From JBCCFW01 sp039029535 (GTDB lineage Bacteria; Acidobacteriota; JBCCFW01), in the NCBI GenBank assembly GCA_039029535.1, contig JBCCFW010000038.1, positions 1 through 48,377 on the forward strand: DNA of 48,377 nucleotides, in the 5' to 3' direction. The position numbers and the translations under genes are program-made. The notes under the pieces were generated by a model. That model searched no databases. It was not told where the DNA came from and saw nothing but the letters and a program-made list of their open reading frames with translations. Shown piece after piece: positions 1-8,235 of the stretch. How positions within the stretch are numbered: the stretch's first letter is position 1; every line of letters starts with the position of its first letter.

Positions 1-3000
1 CCGCCGCCATTGCGTTGTCGCGCTGGGTGTCGCTCAGGAACCCGACGTCGACCACCCGGCCCCGCAAGCTGGGCGGCACGTCCACGTCACCGGCGCCCGA
101 GGTCACGAGCACCACGTTGTCGGGGTGGCCGGGCGCCACCTCGTGCAGGGACCGATGGAAGCTCTCCATGAAGTCGGCGGTGGAAGCATCGTTGACGTTC
201 CACAGGCTCACCACCACCGACGAAGCGCCCGCGTGAAGGAAGGCCCGGGTGAGCCCGAGGAGGCCCTCACCACGCCGATGGTCACCGGTACCCGAGCGAC
301 AGGCCGACAGGACCACGACGTCGCTGCGCAGTCGGAGACCGAACACGTCGGCCGACGACAACAGTGCCGCTCCCCCCTCCGGGCCGGCGAGCTGCAACCC
401 GCCATGACGCAGGTCGCGCGCGTCGAGCCAGCCGTGAGTGGCGAAGTGGAGGGCACGCAAGCGGTCGAGAGGTCGTCCTTCCAGTGCCGTGCGGGTCGCC
501 TCCGCTCCCTCCAGCACCATGGCCCGATCGGCGGGAAACAACGCCGCGATGCGTGCGACCTCGGCACGAGCGTGCGGGAGTGGAGGGAAGCGGGGATCGT
601 CCGAAGTCGGCACGGGATCAGCGAGACCCACGAACAGCTCGCCATCGTGCCCCTCGGTCTCTCGACGCAGCCAGGCCAGCGTGGTGGCCGAGGGCACCAG
701 GGCGACCTCGTGGGTCTCGACGAGCAGGCGATCACTCCGTGCGAGCGTCTCGAAGGGCAGGACGTGCAACGGGCCGTCCGGCACCACGAGGACGCGGCCG
801 ACGTCGTCGAGGTCCATGGGCAGCAGCATGCTCGCGAGCCGACGCGCCCGGTCGCTCGGGGTGGCGTGACCCAGGAGAGCGACCGCTGGCGACTCGAGCT
901 CTGCGAGGTGGCGATCGACCTCGTCGCGGAGACGATCGTTTGATGGCAGCTCGTGAAGGGTGAGGGAGTCAGCGCGGACCTCCCACGCCCAGGCGACGCT
1001 CTCACCGAAGAAGTACTCGACGAGAACTTCGTCATGGGTGAGGGTTCGCTGCACCTCTTCCACGCTCAGCGTTCGAGGGTCGACGAGCTCGGCCAGTCGG
1101 GGATCACCCCGTCGAACCGCGGCGCGGGCCAGGGCGACCTCCTCCTCCGCGCGACTCACCTCACGTCGCGCCCGCTGTCGCGCGGCTCGCGTCTTCGCCG
1201 ACGCCAACCGCTGAGTCGCCGACGACAGGCGATCTCGAGCGGTCTCGAGATCTTGCTTCAAGGCGGGGTCGAGCGTGTCGACCGGCGCCGCCCGTGACTC
1301 GGCCAGCAGGTCGAGGAGACCGCGTGCACGAGCTCGCTCGGCCACGTGGAAGGCCTGCGCGACGTCGTCGTCGTCGTGCCCGTCCGCCAGCAAGAGACCG
1401 AGCACGCGTTCGTGGATCGCGATCTTGTCGGCGAGAAAGCTCACCTTGAAGGTGTCGGCGGCGAGCCCGGCCCGGAGGCTCTCCACGTGGTCGAGCGCGA
1501 TTCGCGCATGGGTGAGCGCGCCCTCACGATCACCCGAGCTCTCCAGGGCCCGCGCCAGGGCGATCTCGGCTCGCCAGGCCTCGTCGGCGAGACCGTGTCG
1601 TCGGGCCAATCCACGCGCCGCCACGGCCGCACGTCGGGATCGCTCCGGCGCGTCGGCCACCTGCCAGTGGTGAGCGAGCTGAAGCTGAGTGGCCGCTTCC
1701 CCCTGTCGGTCTTCGAGCCGACGGTAGAGATTCAGCGCCTCACGGAGCTCGCCCCGCGCCTTCTCCAGCTCTCCGACTCGCGTGAGCAGCTCACCGAGGT
1801 TGGCGCCGACGATGGCGAGCCCACGCTTGTCGTCGAGCTCCCGCCAGCCCTGACGCGCCGTCGCGAAGTGACGACGGGCCGCGGCGTGATCACCGGTCTC
1901 GAGCGCGAGCGCTCCGAGGTTGTTGTGAGCGCGGGCCAGGTCTCGCGGGTCGTCGAGCTTCTCCGCCAACTCCAGGGCGGACCGCAGGTCGCGCCGCGCT
2001 CGCTCCAAGTCGCCCAGGCGGCGATAGATCGCGCCGAGGTTGTTGAGGTCGGTGAGCTCGGCGCCGGCATGACCCAGCTCCCGGTGCAGCGTTCGCGCGT
2101 GCTCTTGATCCTCGAGCGCGCCGGTGAGGTCACCCTGGGCGAGCCGCACGAGGCCTCGCTCGGAGAGCAGGCCAGCGCGCCATCTCCGGGCTTCCCGACC
2201 ACCGGCTACCTCCAGCCCCTTCGCGACGTGCTCCTGAGCCGCCGCGAGCTCGCCGAGCCGGCGCGAGATCACGGCCAGGCGGTAGCGCGCCTCCGCCAGC
2301 GGCGTCGGATCACCCAGAGTCGTCAGCTCCTCGATCGCCGTCGTCAGCCACGACCGAGCTCCAACGTGGTCTCCCAGGTGTTGAGCGATGCGACCCAGGG
2401 ACGTGCGGATCGGCGCCGTCTCCTTCACGCCACCGAGCCTCGACGCCAGCTCGAGCGCGTCCTCATGTCGAGCGATCGCCGCCCGGCTCCTCCCCGCTTC
2501 GTGCAGGCCCGTCGCCAGACGGTTCAAGAGGAGCAGCTCTCCCTCCTCGTCGGCGAGCTCGCGCTCGAGGAAGATCGCGCGCTCGTAGGCGTCGCTCGCC
2601 GTGCTGACGTCGCCGGCCGCGAAGGCCGAAGCACCGATCTCCGCCCAGGTCTTCACCTGGCCCTCGCGATCACCCAGCTCCTCGCGAATGTCGAGGATCG
2701 CGCGCTGTTGCTCGAGAGCTCGCGTCGGTCGACCTCGCGCTCGCTCGACCTTCGCCATGGCGCTGAGCACGCTCGCCTCGCCGAGACGATCGCCGATCTC
2801 CTGCAATCGTTCCCGTGCGACGACGTACCGTGTCATGGCCCGATCGTGGCGACCTGCGCGACGGTCGAGATTGCCCAGCATGGTGAGGCAAGCGGCCTCA
2901 CCCGCGCCGTGAGGCAGGTCGACGTAACCTCGACGAGCTTCCTCGAACTGCTGGGAGGCACCCTCGAACTCTCGCTTCATGTAGAGGACGAGAGCTCGAC

Positions 3001-3301
3001 CGTAGATCGGACCGGGACCGCCCGGCGCACCGAGCGAGGGCATGAGCTCGAGCGCGCGGTCCAGCGTCCGGAGCTTGCGCTGGAGCAGGACGAGGTTCAA
3101 GTAAGCCTTGGGGTGGTGCGGATCCAGCGTCGCCATCTCACGCACGACTCGGAGGGCGCCCGTGACGTCACCGGCGGTCAGGAGCTCCTGGCGCTCGAGG
3201 TCGAGGGCACCGATGCGCTCCTCGACGTCGACGCTCGCCCTGGCCGATCGGGCCGACATCGTGGTCGAGACGAGGGTGAGCAGGACCACCATGGCGAGCA
3301 C
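1..3301 (-). CDS. TPR-repeat CHAT-domain (caspase-like) protein, partial at left edge
   Basis: An open frame of about 1,100 codons runs off the left edge. I chose GTG at 3301 because a hydrophobic segment (residues 1-17) follows at once; ATG at 3292 is an alternative. Residues about 40-700 are tandem TPR units with alternating helices, many carrying the A-x-x-x-N-L-G-x-L type pattern. Residues about 755-1050 form a CHAT domain: the catalytic His lies in HFATHGW (His956) and the catalytic Cys in LSACRSGTGD (Cys1001), followed by VVSLWNVND. CHAT proteins are cysteine peptidases of the separase/caspase fold, often signalling or defence effectors scaffolded by TPRs. No substrate is evident here. 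The hydrophobic N-terminus suggests export or membrane anchoring. The last 45 or so residues (nucleotides 1 to about 130) no longer look like CHAT but like a glycosyltransferase family 4 segment, so the C-terminus may be a fusion or a sequence chimera. Confidence 0.88.
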   Translation of the reverse strand, partial: MLAMVVLLTLVSTTMSARSARASVDVEERIGALDLERQELLTAGDVTGALRVVREMATLDPHHPKAYLNLVLLQRKLRTLDRALELMPSLGAPGGPGPIYGRALVLYMKREFEGASQQFEEARRGYVDLPHGAGEAACLTMLGNLDRRAGRHDRAMTRYVVARERLQEIGDRLGEASVLSAMAKVERARGRPTRALEQQRAILDIREELGDREGQVKTWAEIGASAFAAGDVSTASDAYERAIFLERELADEEGELLLLNRLATGLHEAGRSRAAIARHEDALELASRLGGVKETAPIRTSLGRIAQHLGDHVGARSWLTTAIEELTTLGDPTPLAEARYRLAVISRRLGELAAAQEHVAKGLEVAGGREARRWRAGLLSERGLVRLAQGDLTGALEDQEHARTLHRELGHAGAELTDLNNLGAIYRRLGDLERARRDLRSALELAEKLDDPRDLARAHNNLGALALETGDHAAARRHFATARQGWRELDDKRGLAIVGANLGELLTRVGELEKARGELREALNLYRRLEDRQGEAATQLQLAHHWQVADAPERSRRAAVAARGLARRHGLADEAWRAEIALARALESSGDREGALTHARIALDHVESLRAGLAADTFKVSFLADKIAIHERVLGLLLADGHDDDDVAQAFHVAERARARGLLDLLAESRAAPVDTLDPALKQDLETARDRLSSATQRLASAKTRAARQRARREVSRAEEEVALARAAVRRGDPRLAELVDPRTLSVEEVQRTLTHDEVLVEYFFGESVAWAWEVRADSLTLHELPSNDRLRDEVDRHLAELESPAVALLGHATPSDRARRLASMLLPMDLDDVGRVLVVPDGPLHVLPFETLARSDRLLVETHEVALVPSATTLAWLRRETEGHDGELFVGLADPVPTSDDPRFPPLPHARAEVARIAALFPADRAMVLEGAEATRTALEGRPLDRLRALHFATHGWLDARDLRHGGLQLAGPEGGAALLSSADVFGLRLRSDVVVLSACRSGTGDHRRGEGLLGLTRAFLHAGASSVVVSLWNVNDASTADFMESFHRSLHEVAPGHPDNVVLVTSGAGDVDVPPSLRGRVVDVGFLSDTQRDNAMAA

Positions 3302-3400
3302 GAAACCCGTTCGTGGCGAGCGCGGACGCGAAGGCCGTTGCCGAATCGCGTGCGGGTCCCTAGGTTCTAAGAAGCCGGCCAGGCCACGATCGGAGCGATC

Positions 3401-4321
3401 ATGTTTTCTTTCTCTTTCGACTCTCGTCGTCCACGCCTCGCGCTGGACGGTGCTCTCGTCCTGTCCTGTCTCGTGGCAGCCTCCAGCCTCGCGCAGGTCG
3501 ACGATCCCCCGCCGGATCCTCCTCAGTTGACGGGTAGCGCGCAGATCGAGGTCGGCAGCGGCAGCGGTCTGACCGACGAGCCCGAGGTGACCCCGGGTGA
3601 GGACGTCGTTCACGAGGAGGAGTTCAACCCGACCATCACGTGCACCATCGGGGAGAACGACACGATTCACCAGCTCCTCGACTGCCTTCTCGACTCCATC
3701 TCCAACCCGCCGGTCTGTCCGCCCGAGCTCATCATCGACGAGCCCGATCCCATCGGAGGCGGCAGCGTGGACCCGGAGCCCAACGAGCTGCCCGATCGCC
3801 CCTGCGTTCAGCCCGAGGATCGATCGGACTTCAACGTCCTGCTGCTGCCGGCTCCGCACTACGGAGTCGAGGTCAAGCGTCTCGATGGTGCGCGGATGTC
3901 TCGGATCATGTTCCGCGAGACCGACCCGGGGCTCCAGGCCACTCAGCTCCGCATCGACAACAGCGATCGCCTCGGACGCATCGGAGTCGTCTCCGAGACG
4001 CCCTCGGGCGCCGGGGAGGTGATCGTGCGGGTGAACGACGTCACGGTCGTGGTGTCGACCGAGCGCTACCCGAGCGCGGTGGAGGTCACGGCTCAGATCG
4101 TCGGTGGACTGCGACGCTCCGGCTTCACCGTGCTGGTCGAGGGTGACTTCATCTACCTCGCCGATCCGGGCGCCACCGGGCTGGGCACCAGGCAGACCCT
4201 GAAGACCGGCATTCGTCGTGTGTCCCTGCACTCGACCGATCCCGCCATCGTCGCGAGCGACCTCGCGCTGCTGGCTCCGCAGGATCCCGAGCTGGCCGTG
4301 CTCGGTCGTCCGTTCCCCTGA
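3401..4321 (+). CDS. Secreted protein of unknown function
   Basis: A 306-residue protein that I do not recognise. The N-terminus has a basic stretch and a hydrophobic segment ending in a plausible signal peptidase site (ASSLAQ, near residue 32). The mature start is rich in Pro, Asp and Glu, and a short region around residues 75-130 carries Cys residues (CTIGEN, LLDCLLD, PPVCPPE). The C-terminal half, from about residue 145, has alternating hydrophobic and charged residues typical of beta structure. A GGAG lies about 7 bases before the ATG. It is divergent from the TPR-CHAT gene, with about 100 bases between them, and is followed by a GC hairpin shared with the convergent sigma factor gene. 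Function unknown; probably periplasmic or surface-exposed. Confidence 0.72.
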   Translation: MFSFSFDSRRPRLALDGALVLSCLVAASSLAQVDDPPPDPPQLTGSAQIEVGSGSGLTDEPEVTPGEDVVHEEEFNPTITCTIGENDTIHQLLDCLLDSISNPPVCPPELIIDEPDPIGGGSVDPEPNELPDRPCVQPEDRSDFNVLLLPAPHYGVEVKRLDGARMSRIMFRETDPGLQATQLRIDNSDRLGRIGVVSETPSGAGEVIVRVNDVTVVVSTERYPSAVEVTAQIVGGLRRSGFTVLVEGDFIYLADPGATGLGTRQTLKTGIRRVSLHSTDPAIVASDLALLAPQDPELAVLGRPFP

Positions 4322-4337
4322 CGCGGAAACCGGACGT

Positions 4338-4358
4338 CGCCCCGGCTCGACCGGGGCG
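4338..4358. terminator. Bidirectional hairpin between convergent genes
   Basis: Arms CGCCCCGG (4338-4345) and CCGGGGCG (4351-4358) with a 5-base loop form a perfect 8-bp stem in the 50-base gap between the convergent stops at 4321 and 4372. No T tract follows on either strand, so this is inferred from position and stem stability. Confidence 0.55.
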
Positions 4359-4371
4359 GCACTTCGCCTTC

Positions 4372-5016
4372 TCATGAGCTCACCTCCGGGTCCGTCAGGT
4401 TGGTGCAACCGACCCGCAGCTCGGCGAGCAGCGAGACGATCTTGCGGCGGCACGCCCACATGCGGGACTTCACGGTCCCCATCGGCAGGGTGAGCCGATC
4501 GGCGATCTCCGCGTAGGCGAGGCTATCGACGTAGGCGAGACGCCAGAGGGTGCGACAGTCTTCGGGAGCCAACAACAGGAGCTGACGGAGGAGCTGGCCC
4601 TGCTCCAAGTCGAGCAGGCTTCGGTACGGACCGTCCTGGGGCGGCTCCACCGGCGTGCCGTCCTCGTGCTCGGCGCTTCCGACGATGCGGGAGCGATGAC
4701 GCTTCCGCACTAGGTCGACCGCGGTGTACCGGCTGATCCGCACCACGTAGGTCTTCAACGCGGCCCGCTGCTGAAAGCGTCCTCCGCGAAGGTTCGTGAG
4801 GAGCTTCTGGTGGACGACCTGAGCCGTGTCGTCGATCTCGTTGGCGAGAACCGGAAAGCGTCGCTGGAGCTCGACACGGATCCAGCGGTCGACCAGGCGG
4901 AAGCTCGGACCGTCACCTTCCAGGTAGCCGGCGAGAACGCGCGCATCGTCGGCCCTCTCGCCGGAGCGCGTCTCGTGCTCACCCGCCGCCGGTTCTCGCA
5001 TGACGGCGCTCAGCAT
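4372..5016 (-). CDS. ECF-type RNA polymerase sigma factor
   Basis: A 214-residue sigma-70 family protein. Region 2 spans about residues 25-100 and includes DDTAQVVHQKLL and the region 2.3/2.4-like ISRYTAVDLVRKRHRSR. Region 4 spans about residues 140-195, with a helix-turn-helix in DSLAYAEIADRLTLPMGTVK. There is no region 1.1 or 3, as expected for an extracytoplasmic-function sigma. The frame stays open for over 1 kb upstream, but that part is antisense to the secreted gene at 5293, so I start at ATG 5016 (ATG 5001 is possible). No anti-sigma gene adjoins it. The upstream region is shared with the divergent PrcB-like gene, a possible target. Its regulon is not visible. Confidence 0.85.
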   Translation of the reverse strand: MLSAVMREPAAGEHETRSGERADDARVLAGYLEGDGPSFRLVDRWIRVELQRRFPVLANEIDDTAQVVHQKLLTNLRGGRFQQRAALKTYVVRISRYTAVDLVRKRHRSRIVGSAEHEDGTPVEPPQDGPYRSLLDLEQGQLLRQLLLLAPEDCRTLWRLAYVDSLAYAEIADRLTLPMGTVKSRMWACRRKIVSLLAELRVGCTNLTDPEVSS

Positions 5017-5183
5017 GTCAGCTCGCGGGTGGGCCAGTGGAGTCACGGGGTCTCCAATCGAGCGAGCGGCGGCAGAGCCGGCGATGCAACGCCCAAGGCC
5101 GGCCAGGCGATGGGGCGCTGCGATTGAGCCCGGGCTTCTCCGCCGCCGGCTCGCTCCCCTCACCGTCGCCGTGGGTGCGATTT

Positions 5184-5220
5184 CGGTTCGGATGAATTTT
5201 TTTTGCCGGCGACCGAACCG
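5184..5220. promoter_or_regulatory. Inverted repeat with T8 loop in divergent promoter region
   Basis: CGGTTCGG (5184-5191) and CCGAACCG (5213-5220) are perfect 8-base inverted arms. The 21-base centre holds eight consecutive T (5197-5204), a rare AT-rich patch for this sequence. It lies in the 276-base divergent gap between the ECF sigma gene and the secreted gene at 5293, about 75 bases before the latter's start. An operator or promoter element is inferred. Confidence 0.4.
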
Positions 5221-5292
5221 GGCGGCGACGGCCGACGACGGTGAGACAGAGCGCGCCGGAACGACCGGCGAGCCACTCCGGAAGGACATTCC

Positions 5293-5985
5293 ATGCGCAG
5301 CACCGTCGTGACCCTCTCCACTCTTCTCGTCCTCCTGTTCGGCACGAGCCAGGCCCAGGCCGGACTCTCCCTCGGAGGCGCCAGCGCCATCCCGCCCTGC
5401 GGCTCCTTCGACATCCTCGACACCGGCATCTCGCCGGGCAGCGGCTACGACGCGGACCCGAGCTGCGACATCGGCTCCAACCCGGGACCGAACGGATGCG
5501 GTGGCTCGGACCTCGTCCTCGCCAGCCAGCAGGAGCTCGACCGCTTCTGGGGTCGGCACCGTCCGGGAGAGACGGCTCCCAGCGTCGACTTCACGACCGA
5601 GGTCGTCCTCGCCGTGTTGCTCGGCGAGCGCAGCAACACCGGCTTCAGCATCCACGTCTCCTGCGTGCGCTACGTCGAGACCGTCGACCGCAACGGCGAC
5701 ACGGTGCTCCGCTCTGCCATCGTCGAGGTCGACGACAACGCCGCAGGCGTGCACTGCATCGTGCAGCCGGCGATCTCCAACCCCTACGACATCGTGGTCA
5801 TCGACCGCCCGGCCAGCGGGAGCAACGGTCGCCCGAACGTGACCTTCGTCCACTCCAGCAACGTCTTCGACTGCCCCGCCGGCGGCGACTGCCCCGGTGA
5901 CCCCGGCTGCCCCTGCCGCATCTGCCCGGACGGCGGCGGCTCCTCCGATGTCGGTCAGAACGACGGCATTCCCTGCTGCCCTTGA
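5293..5985 (+). CDS. Secreted protein with PrcB_C-like domain and Cys-rich tail
   Basis: A 230-residue protein with a clean signal peptide (residues 1-23, cleavage after AQA) and a GGAAGGA ribosome binding site before the ATG. Residues about 73-175 follow the PrcB C-terminal pattern: an LASQQELDRFW opening, a VVLAVLLGE strand, a GFSIHV strand, and a closing NPYDIVVIDRP. In the spirochaete dentilisin system PrcB_C belongs to a protease-complex lipoprotein; elsewhere the domain is of unknown role. The last 45 residues are rich in Gly and Cys (CPAGGDCPGDPGCPC, ending CCP), suggesting disulfides or a cross-linked exported tail. No protease gene adjoins. The domain call is from pattern recognition; function is uncertain. 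Confidence 0.75.
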   Translation: MRSTVVTLSTLLVLLFGTSQAQAGLSLGGASAIPPCGSFDILDTGISPGSGYDADPSCDIGSNPGPNGCGGSDLVLASQQELDRFWGRHRPGETAPSVDFTTEVVLAVLLGERSNTGFSIHVSCVRYVETVDRNGDTVLRSAIVEVDDNAAGVHCIVQPAISNPYDIVVIDRPASGSNGRPNVTFVHSSNVFDCPAGGDCPGDPGCPCRICPDGGGSSDVGQNDGIPCCP

Positions 5986-6000
5986 GCAGGTCATGAAGCA

Positions 6001-6055
6001 GCACGCCCTCGCTCGGGCTCTGGCGGGTGGGAGGCCCGAGCCCGGGGGGGCGTGC
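6001..6055 (+). terminator. Two-tier hairpin downstream of the PrcB-like gene
   Basis: Outer arms GCACGCCC (6001-6008) and GGGCGTGC (6048-6055) enclose inner arms GCTCGGGC (6011-6018) and GCCCGAGC (6034-6041). The structure begins 15 bases after the stop at 5985. It is a stable stem with no T tract, and termination is inferred. Confidence 0.5.
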
Positions 6056-6167
6056 CGAGACCGACCCGGACCGTTCGACGACACCCGCGCGCCCGCGCCG
6101 CGCGGGACTCGGCCGCCGGAGTCGAGGCAGGGAAGCCTCGAGGGCGGGAACGGGGTAGAGTCTGCCC

Positions 6168-6917
6168 ATGAGCGGCAAGATTCTCGTGGTCGAGGACGAG
6201 GTAGACATCCAGCTCACCCTGCAGGCCATCCTGGAGGGGGCCGGCCATCAGGTGCTCGTGGCCTCCAACGGGGCCGAGGGGCTGGAGAAGCTCCAGGAGC
6301 ACGAGCCCGACCTGGTCATCAGCGACGTCAACATGGACGTCATGGACGGCTGGGAGTTCGTCGAGCGGCTCCGCGTTCACCCCCGGCTCCGCTTCACGCC
6401 GGTCATCTTCATGACCTCGCTGGCCGCCCACGAGGACCGGCTGCGCGGCCTTCGGCTGGGTGCAGACGACTACCTGAACAAGCCTCCCAACGTCGAGGAG
6501 CTCGAGACTCGGGTCGAGGCCGCCCTCCAGCGCTCCCAGGCCATGCGCTCCACCCTCGGGCCCCCCGAGGAAGAGACGGCGGCTCCCGCCGACTTCCAGG
6601 GCGACCTCTCCCAACTCTCGCCCGGCGCCATCCTCGCCATGTTCGAGTTCGAGTCGAAGACCGGCCTGCTCGAGCTCAAGCTCAGCGGCGAGGTCGGCCG
6701 GATCTGGCTGCGCGACGGCCGGGTGGTCGACGCCGAGCTCGGGGGAGACTCGGGAGCGACCGGGCTCGACGCGGTCTACGCGATCGTCTTGTGGAAGGCC
6801 GGGCGCTTCTCCTTCCGCAAGGAAGACGTCGATCGCGAGGACGTCATCAACAACCCGACGACGCACCTGCTCATGGAAGCGGCTCGGCTGGCCGACGAGG
6901 GCGGTCGGGAGGGCTGA
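6168..6917 (+). CDS. Response regulator: receiver plus PATAN (DUF4388) domain
   Basis: A 249-residue protein. Residues 1-125 are a CheY-like receiver with acidic pocket E9/D10, phospho-acceptor D53 in VISDVNMD, the MTS switch residue near 82 and a conserved Lys in NKPP near 105. Residues about 140-245 form a PATAN/DUF4388 output domain (FQGDLSQLSPGAILAMFEF, then GLLELK, then GRIWLRDGRVVDAE). PATAN regulators are known in cyanobacteria and delta-proteobacteria-like bacteria, some acting on pilus motors. That is only suggestive here, although two PilT genes lie 20 kb away. No kinase adjoins. The 3' end overlaps the convergent kinase-like gene by 47 bases. Confidence 0.9.
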   Translation: MSGKILVVEDEVDIQLTLQAILEGAGHQVLVASNGAEGLEKLQEHEPDLVISDVNMDVMDGWEFVERLRVHPRLRFTPVIFMTSLAAHEDRLRGLRLGADDYLNKPPNVEELETRVEAALQRSQAMRSTLGPPEEETAAPADFQGDLSQLSPGAILAMFEFESKTGLLELKLSGEVGRIWLRDGRVVDAELGGDSGATGLDAVYAIVLWKAGRFSFRKEDVDREDVINNPTTHLLMEAARLADEGGREG

Positions 6918-7461
6918 TCGACCGCTCCAGCGCCGGAGCCAGGTCGTCCAGCAGCCGGCCTGCCGTCTCCTCGACCGAGCCCACCGAGGCAATCCTGCGG
7001 CAGGGCAAGGAGAGATGAAGGGGAAGACGGCGTCGGATCTTGTCCTCCTCGCGCCGGGCGTCCGTCGACAGCCAGGGCTTGGCGAGCTGCCGGCGGACGA
7101 CCTCGGCGACGCAGGGCTCGACCTCGAAGGAAGGGAGCAGCAATCGCGTCAGCGGGTCGTCCGCGATGTCGTCCAGCAGTGCGCCATGGCTCGGTCGCGA
7201 CACGCGGGGAAGCATGAAGCCCGAAGACAGCGCGATCACTGCATCGTCGGGGAGGCGGGCACGCTCGCGGCAGTAGAGTCCGACGTTGCGACGCGCGTAG
7301 GCCACCAGGCCCGAGTGCTCGATGCAGGCGTCGATCGATCCCAGCCTTGCGAGGAACGTCTCGTCGAGATCGAAGAAGCACCAGCCCAACTGACGAGCGA
7401 GAGCTCGGCCAGTCGACGTCTTGCCGACGCCGCCGGGACCGACGAGGTGAACGTGCCTCAC
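6871..7461 (-). CDS. Shikimate-kinase-like P-loop protein
   Basis: A 196-residue P-loop protein with Walker A GPGGVGKTS (residues 8-16), a DLDE substrate-binding motif near residue 31 and an AYARRN motif matching the shikimate-binding Arg region. This is the AroK layout, which phosphorylates shikimate at O3. The match weakens after residue 90: the usual lid and C-terminal adenine motif are not clear, and VLSTGGG is replaced by IALSSGF. A related small-molecule kinase is therefore possible. The start is GTG, with GGAAGGAG upstream. It follows the histidine phosphatase gene by 22 bases on the same strand, so both are probably co-transcribed. The 3' end overlaps the convergent regulator gene. 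Confidence 0.72.
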   Translation of the reverse strand: MRHVHLVGPGGVGKTSTGRALARQLGWCFFDLDETFLARLGSIDACIEHSGLVAYARRNVGLYCRERARLPDDAVIALSSGFMLPRVSRPSHGALLDDIADDPLTRLLLPSFEVEPCVAEVVRRQLAKPWLSTDARREEDKIRRRLPLHLSLPCRRIASVGSVEETAGRLLDDLAPALERSISPPDRPRRPAEPLP

Positions 7462-7483
7462 GACTCTCCTTCCGCGCGAAACA

Positions 7484-8101
7484 TCACGTCAGGTGCGTGG
7501 TGTCGTTCACGCGGACCAGGGCGCGGTTCTCGAGGAAGTCGTCCTCTTCGAGCAGGGTGATCCCGCCCGACGTCGACTTGACGTTGATGTAGCCCATGGC
7601 CTCGATGGGCATGCGGACCCACGCGGCCAGCACGAAGGTCATGGCGTAGCCGTGGGTGACGATGACCTTGGTCTCCGTCGGGTCACGGACGATCTCGTCG
7701 ACGGCCTCGGCGACGCGCGTCGCGAAGGTGCGCTTGGTCTCGGCTCCCTCGCAGTTGGCGTGGTCGAGACGGTTTTCGTGGGGCGCCGGGACGAAGCGCT
7801 CCTCGAGCCAGGCCTGCGGCTTGCCCCCGGCGACCCCCAGGCTCAGCTCCCGAAGCTTCGGCGTGAGCTGCGCGGTCACGCCCAGCGCCTCGGCGATGGG
7901 GGCCGCGGTCTCACGCGTACGGGCGAGATCCGAGGAGTGGAGCACGACGGGCGCGTCGCCGATCTCCTCGACGAGACGCGCAGCGATCGCAGCGGCGTCG
8001 CGATGGCCCTTCTCGGTGAGATGCGAGTCGTGCCAGCCGCCCACGACGCCCTGCACGTGATGGTCGGCCTGCGGGTGAGTGACCACGAAGATGCGCTGCA
8101 T
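7484..8101 (-). CDS. Histidine phosphatase (phosphoglycerate mutase-like) family protein
   Basis: A 205-residue histidine phosphatase superfamily protein. The nucleophile His is in VTHPQA (residues 7-12) where most members have RHGE or RHGT, so the adjacent Arg is replaced by Thr. The rest of the pocket is present: SSDLARTRETA (second Arg), the acidic RELSLG and a second His in VTHGYAM. This THP variant recurs in a recognised branch of unknown substrate, so it is not simply a broken enzyme. GGGAGG precedes the ATG. It is likely the first gene of an operon with the shikimate-kinase-like gene and is divergent from the RNA-repair operon. It may act on small phosphorylated metabolites. Confidence 0.85.
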   Translation of the reverse strand: MQRIFVVTHPQADHHVQGVVGGWHDSHLTEKGHRDAAAIAARLVEEIGDAPVVLHSSDLARTRETAAPIAEALGVTAQLTPKLRELSLGVAGGKPQAWLEERFVPAPHENRLDHANCEGAETKRTFATRVAEAVDEIVRDPTETKVIVTHGYAMTFVLAAWVRMPIEAMGYINVKSTSGGITLLEEDDFLENRALVRVNDTTHLT

Positions 8102-8235
8102 CGAAGACCTCCCGTCCGGGTCGCTGACCAGCGCCAGCTCGCCCGCGCCACTTGCGCGCGGCTCCCTCGCCCTCCAGTATCTCCGATTCGTCGGCTCGGA
8201 CCTTCATGGGTGGTTCGAGTCAGGGAGGGAACCCC

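Noticed and set aside
1346..3370. 674-codon plus-strand frame over the TPR-CHAT gene
   Set aside because: The minus strand has clean TPR repeats and catalytic CHAT motifs, so the plus frame is an artefact of GC content.
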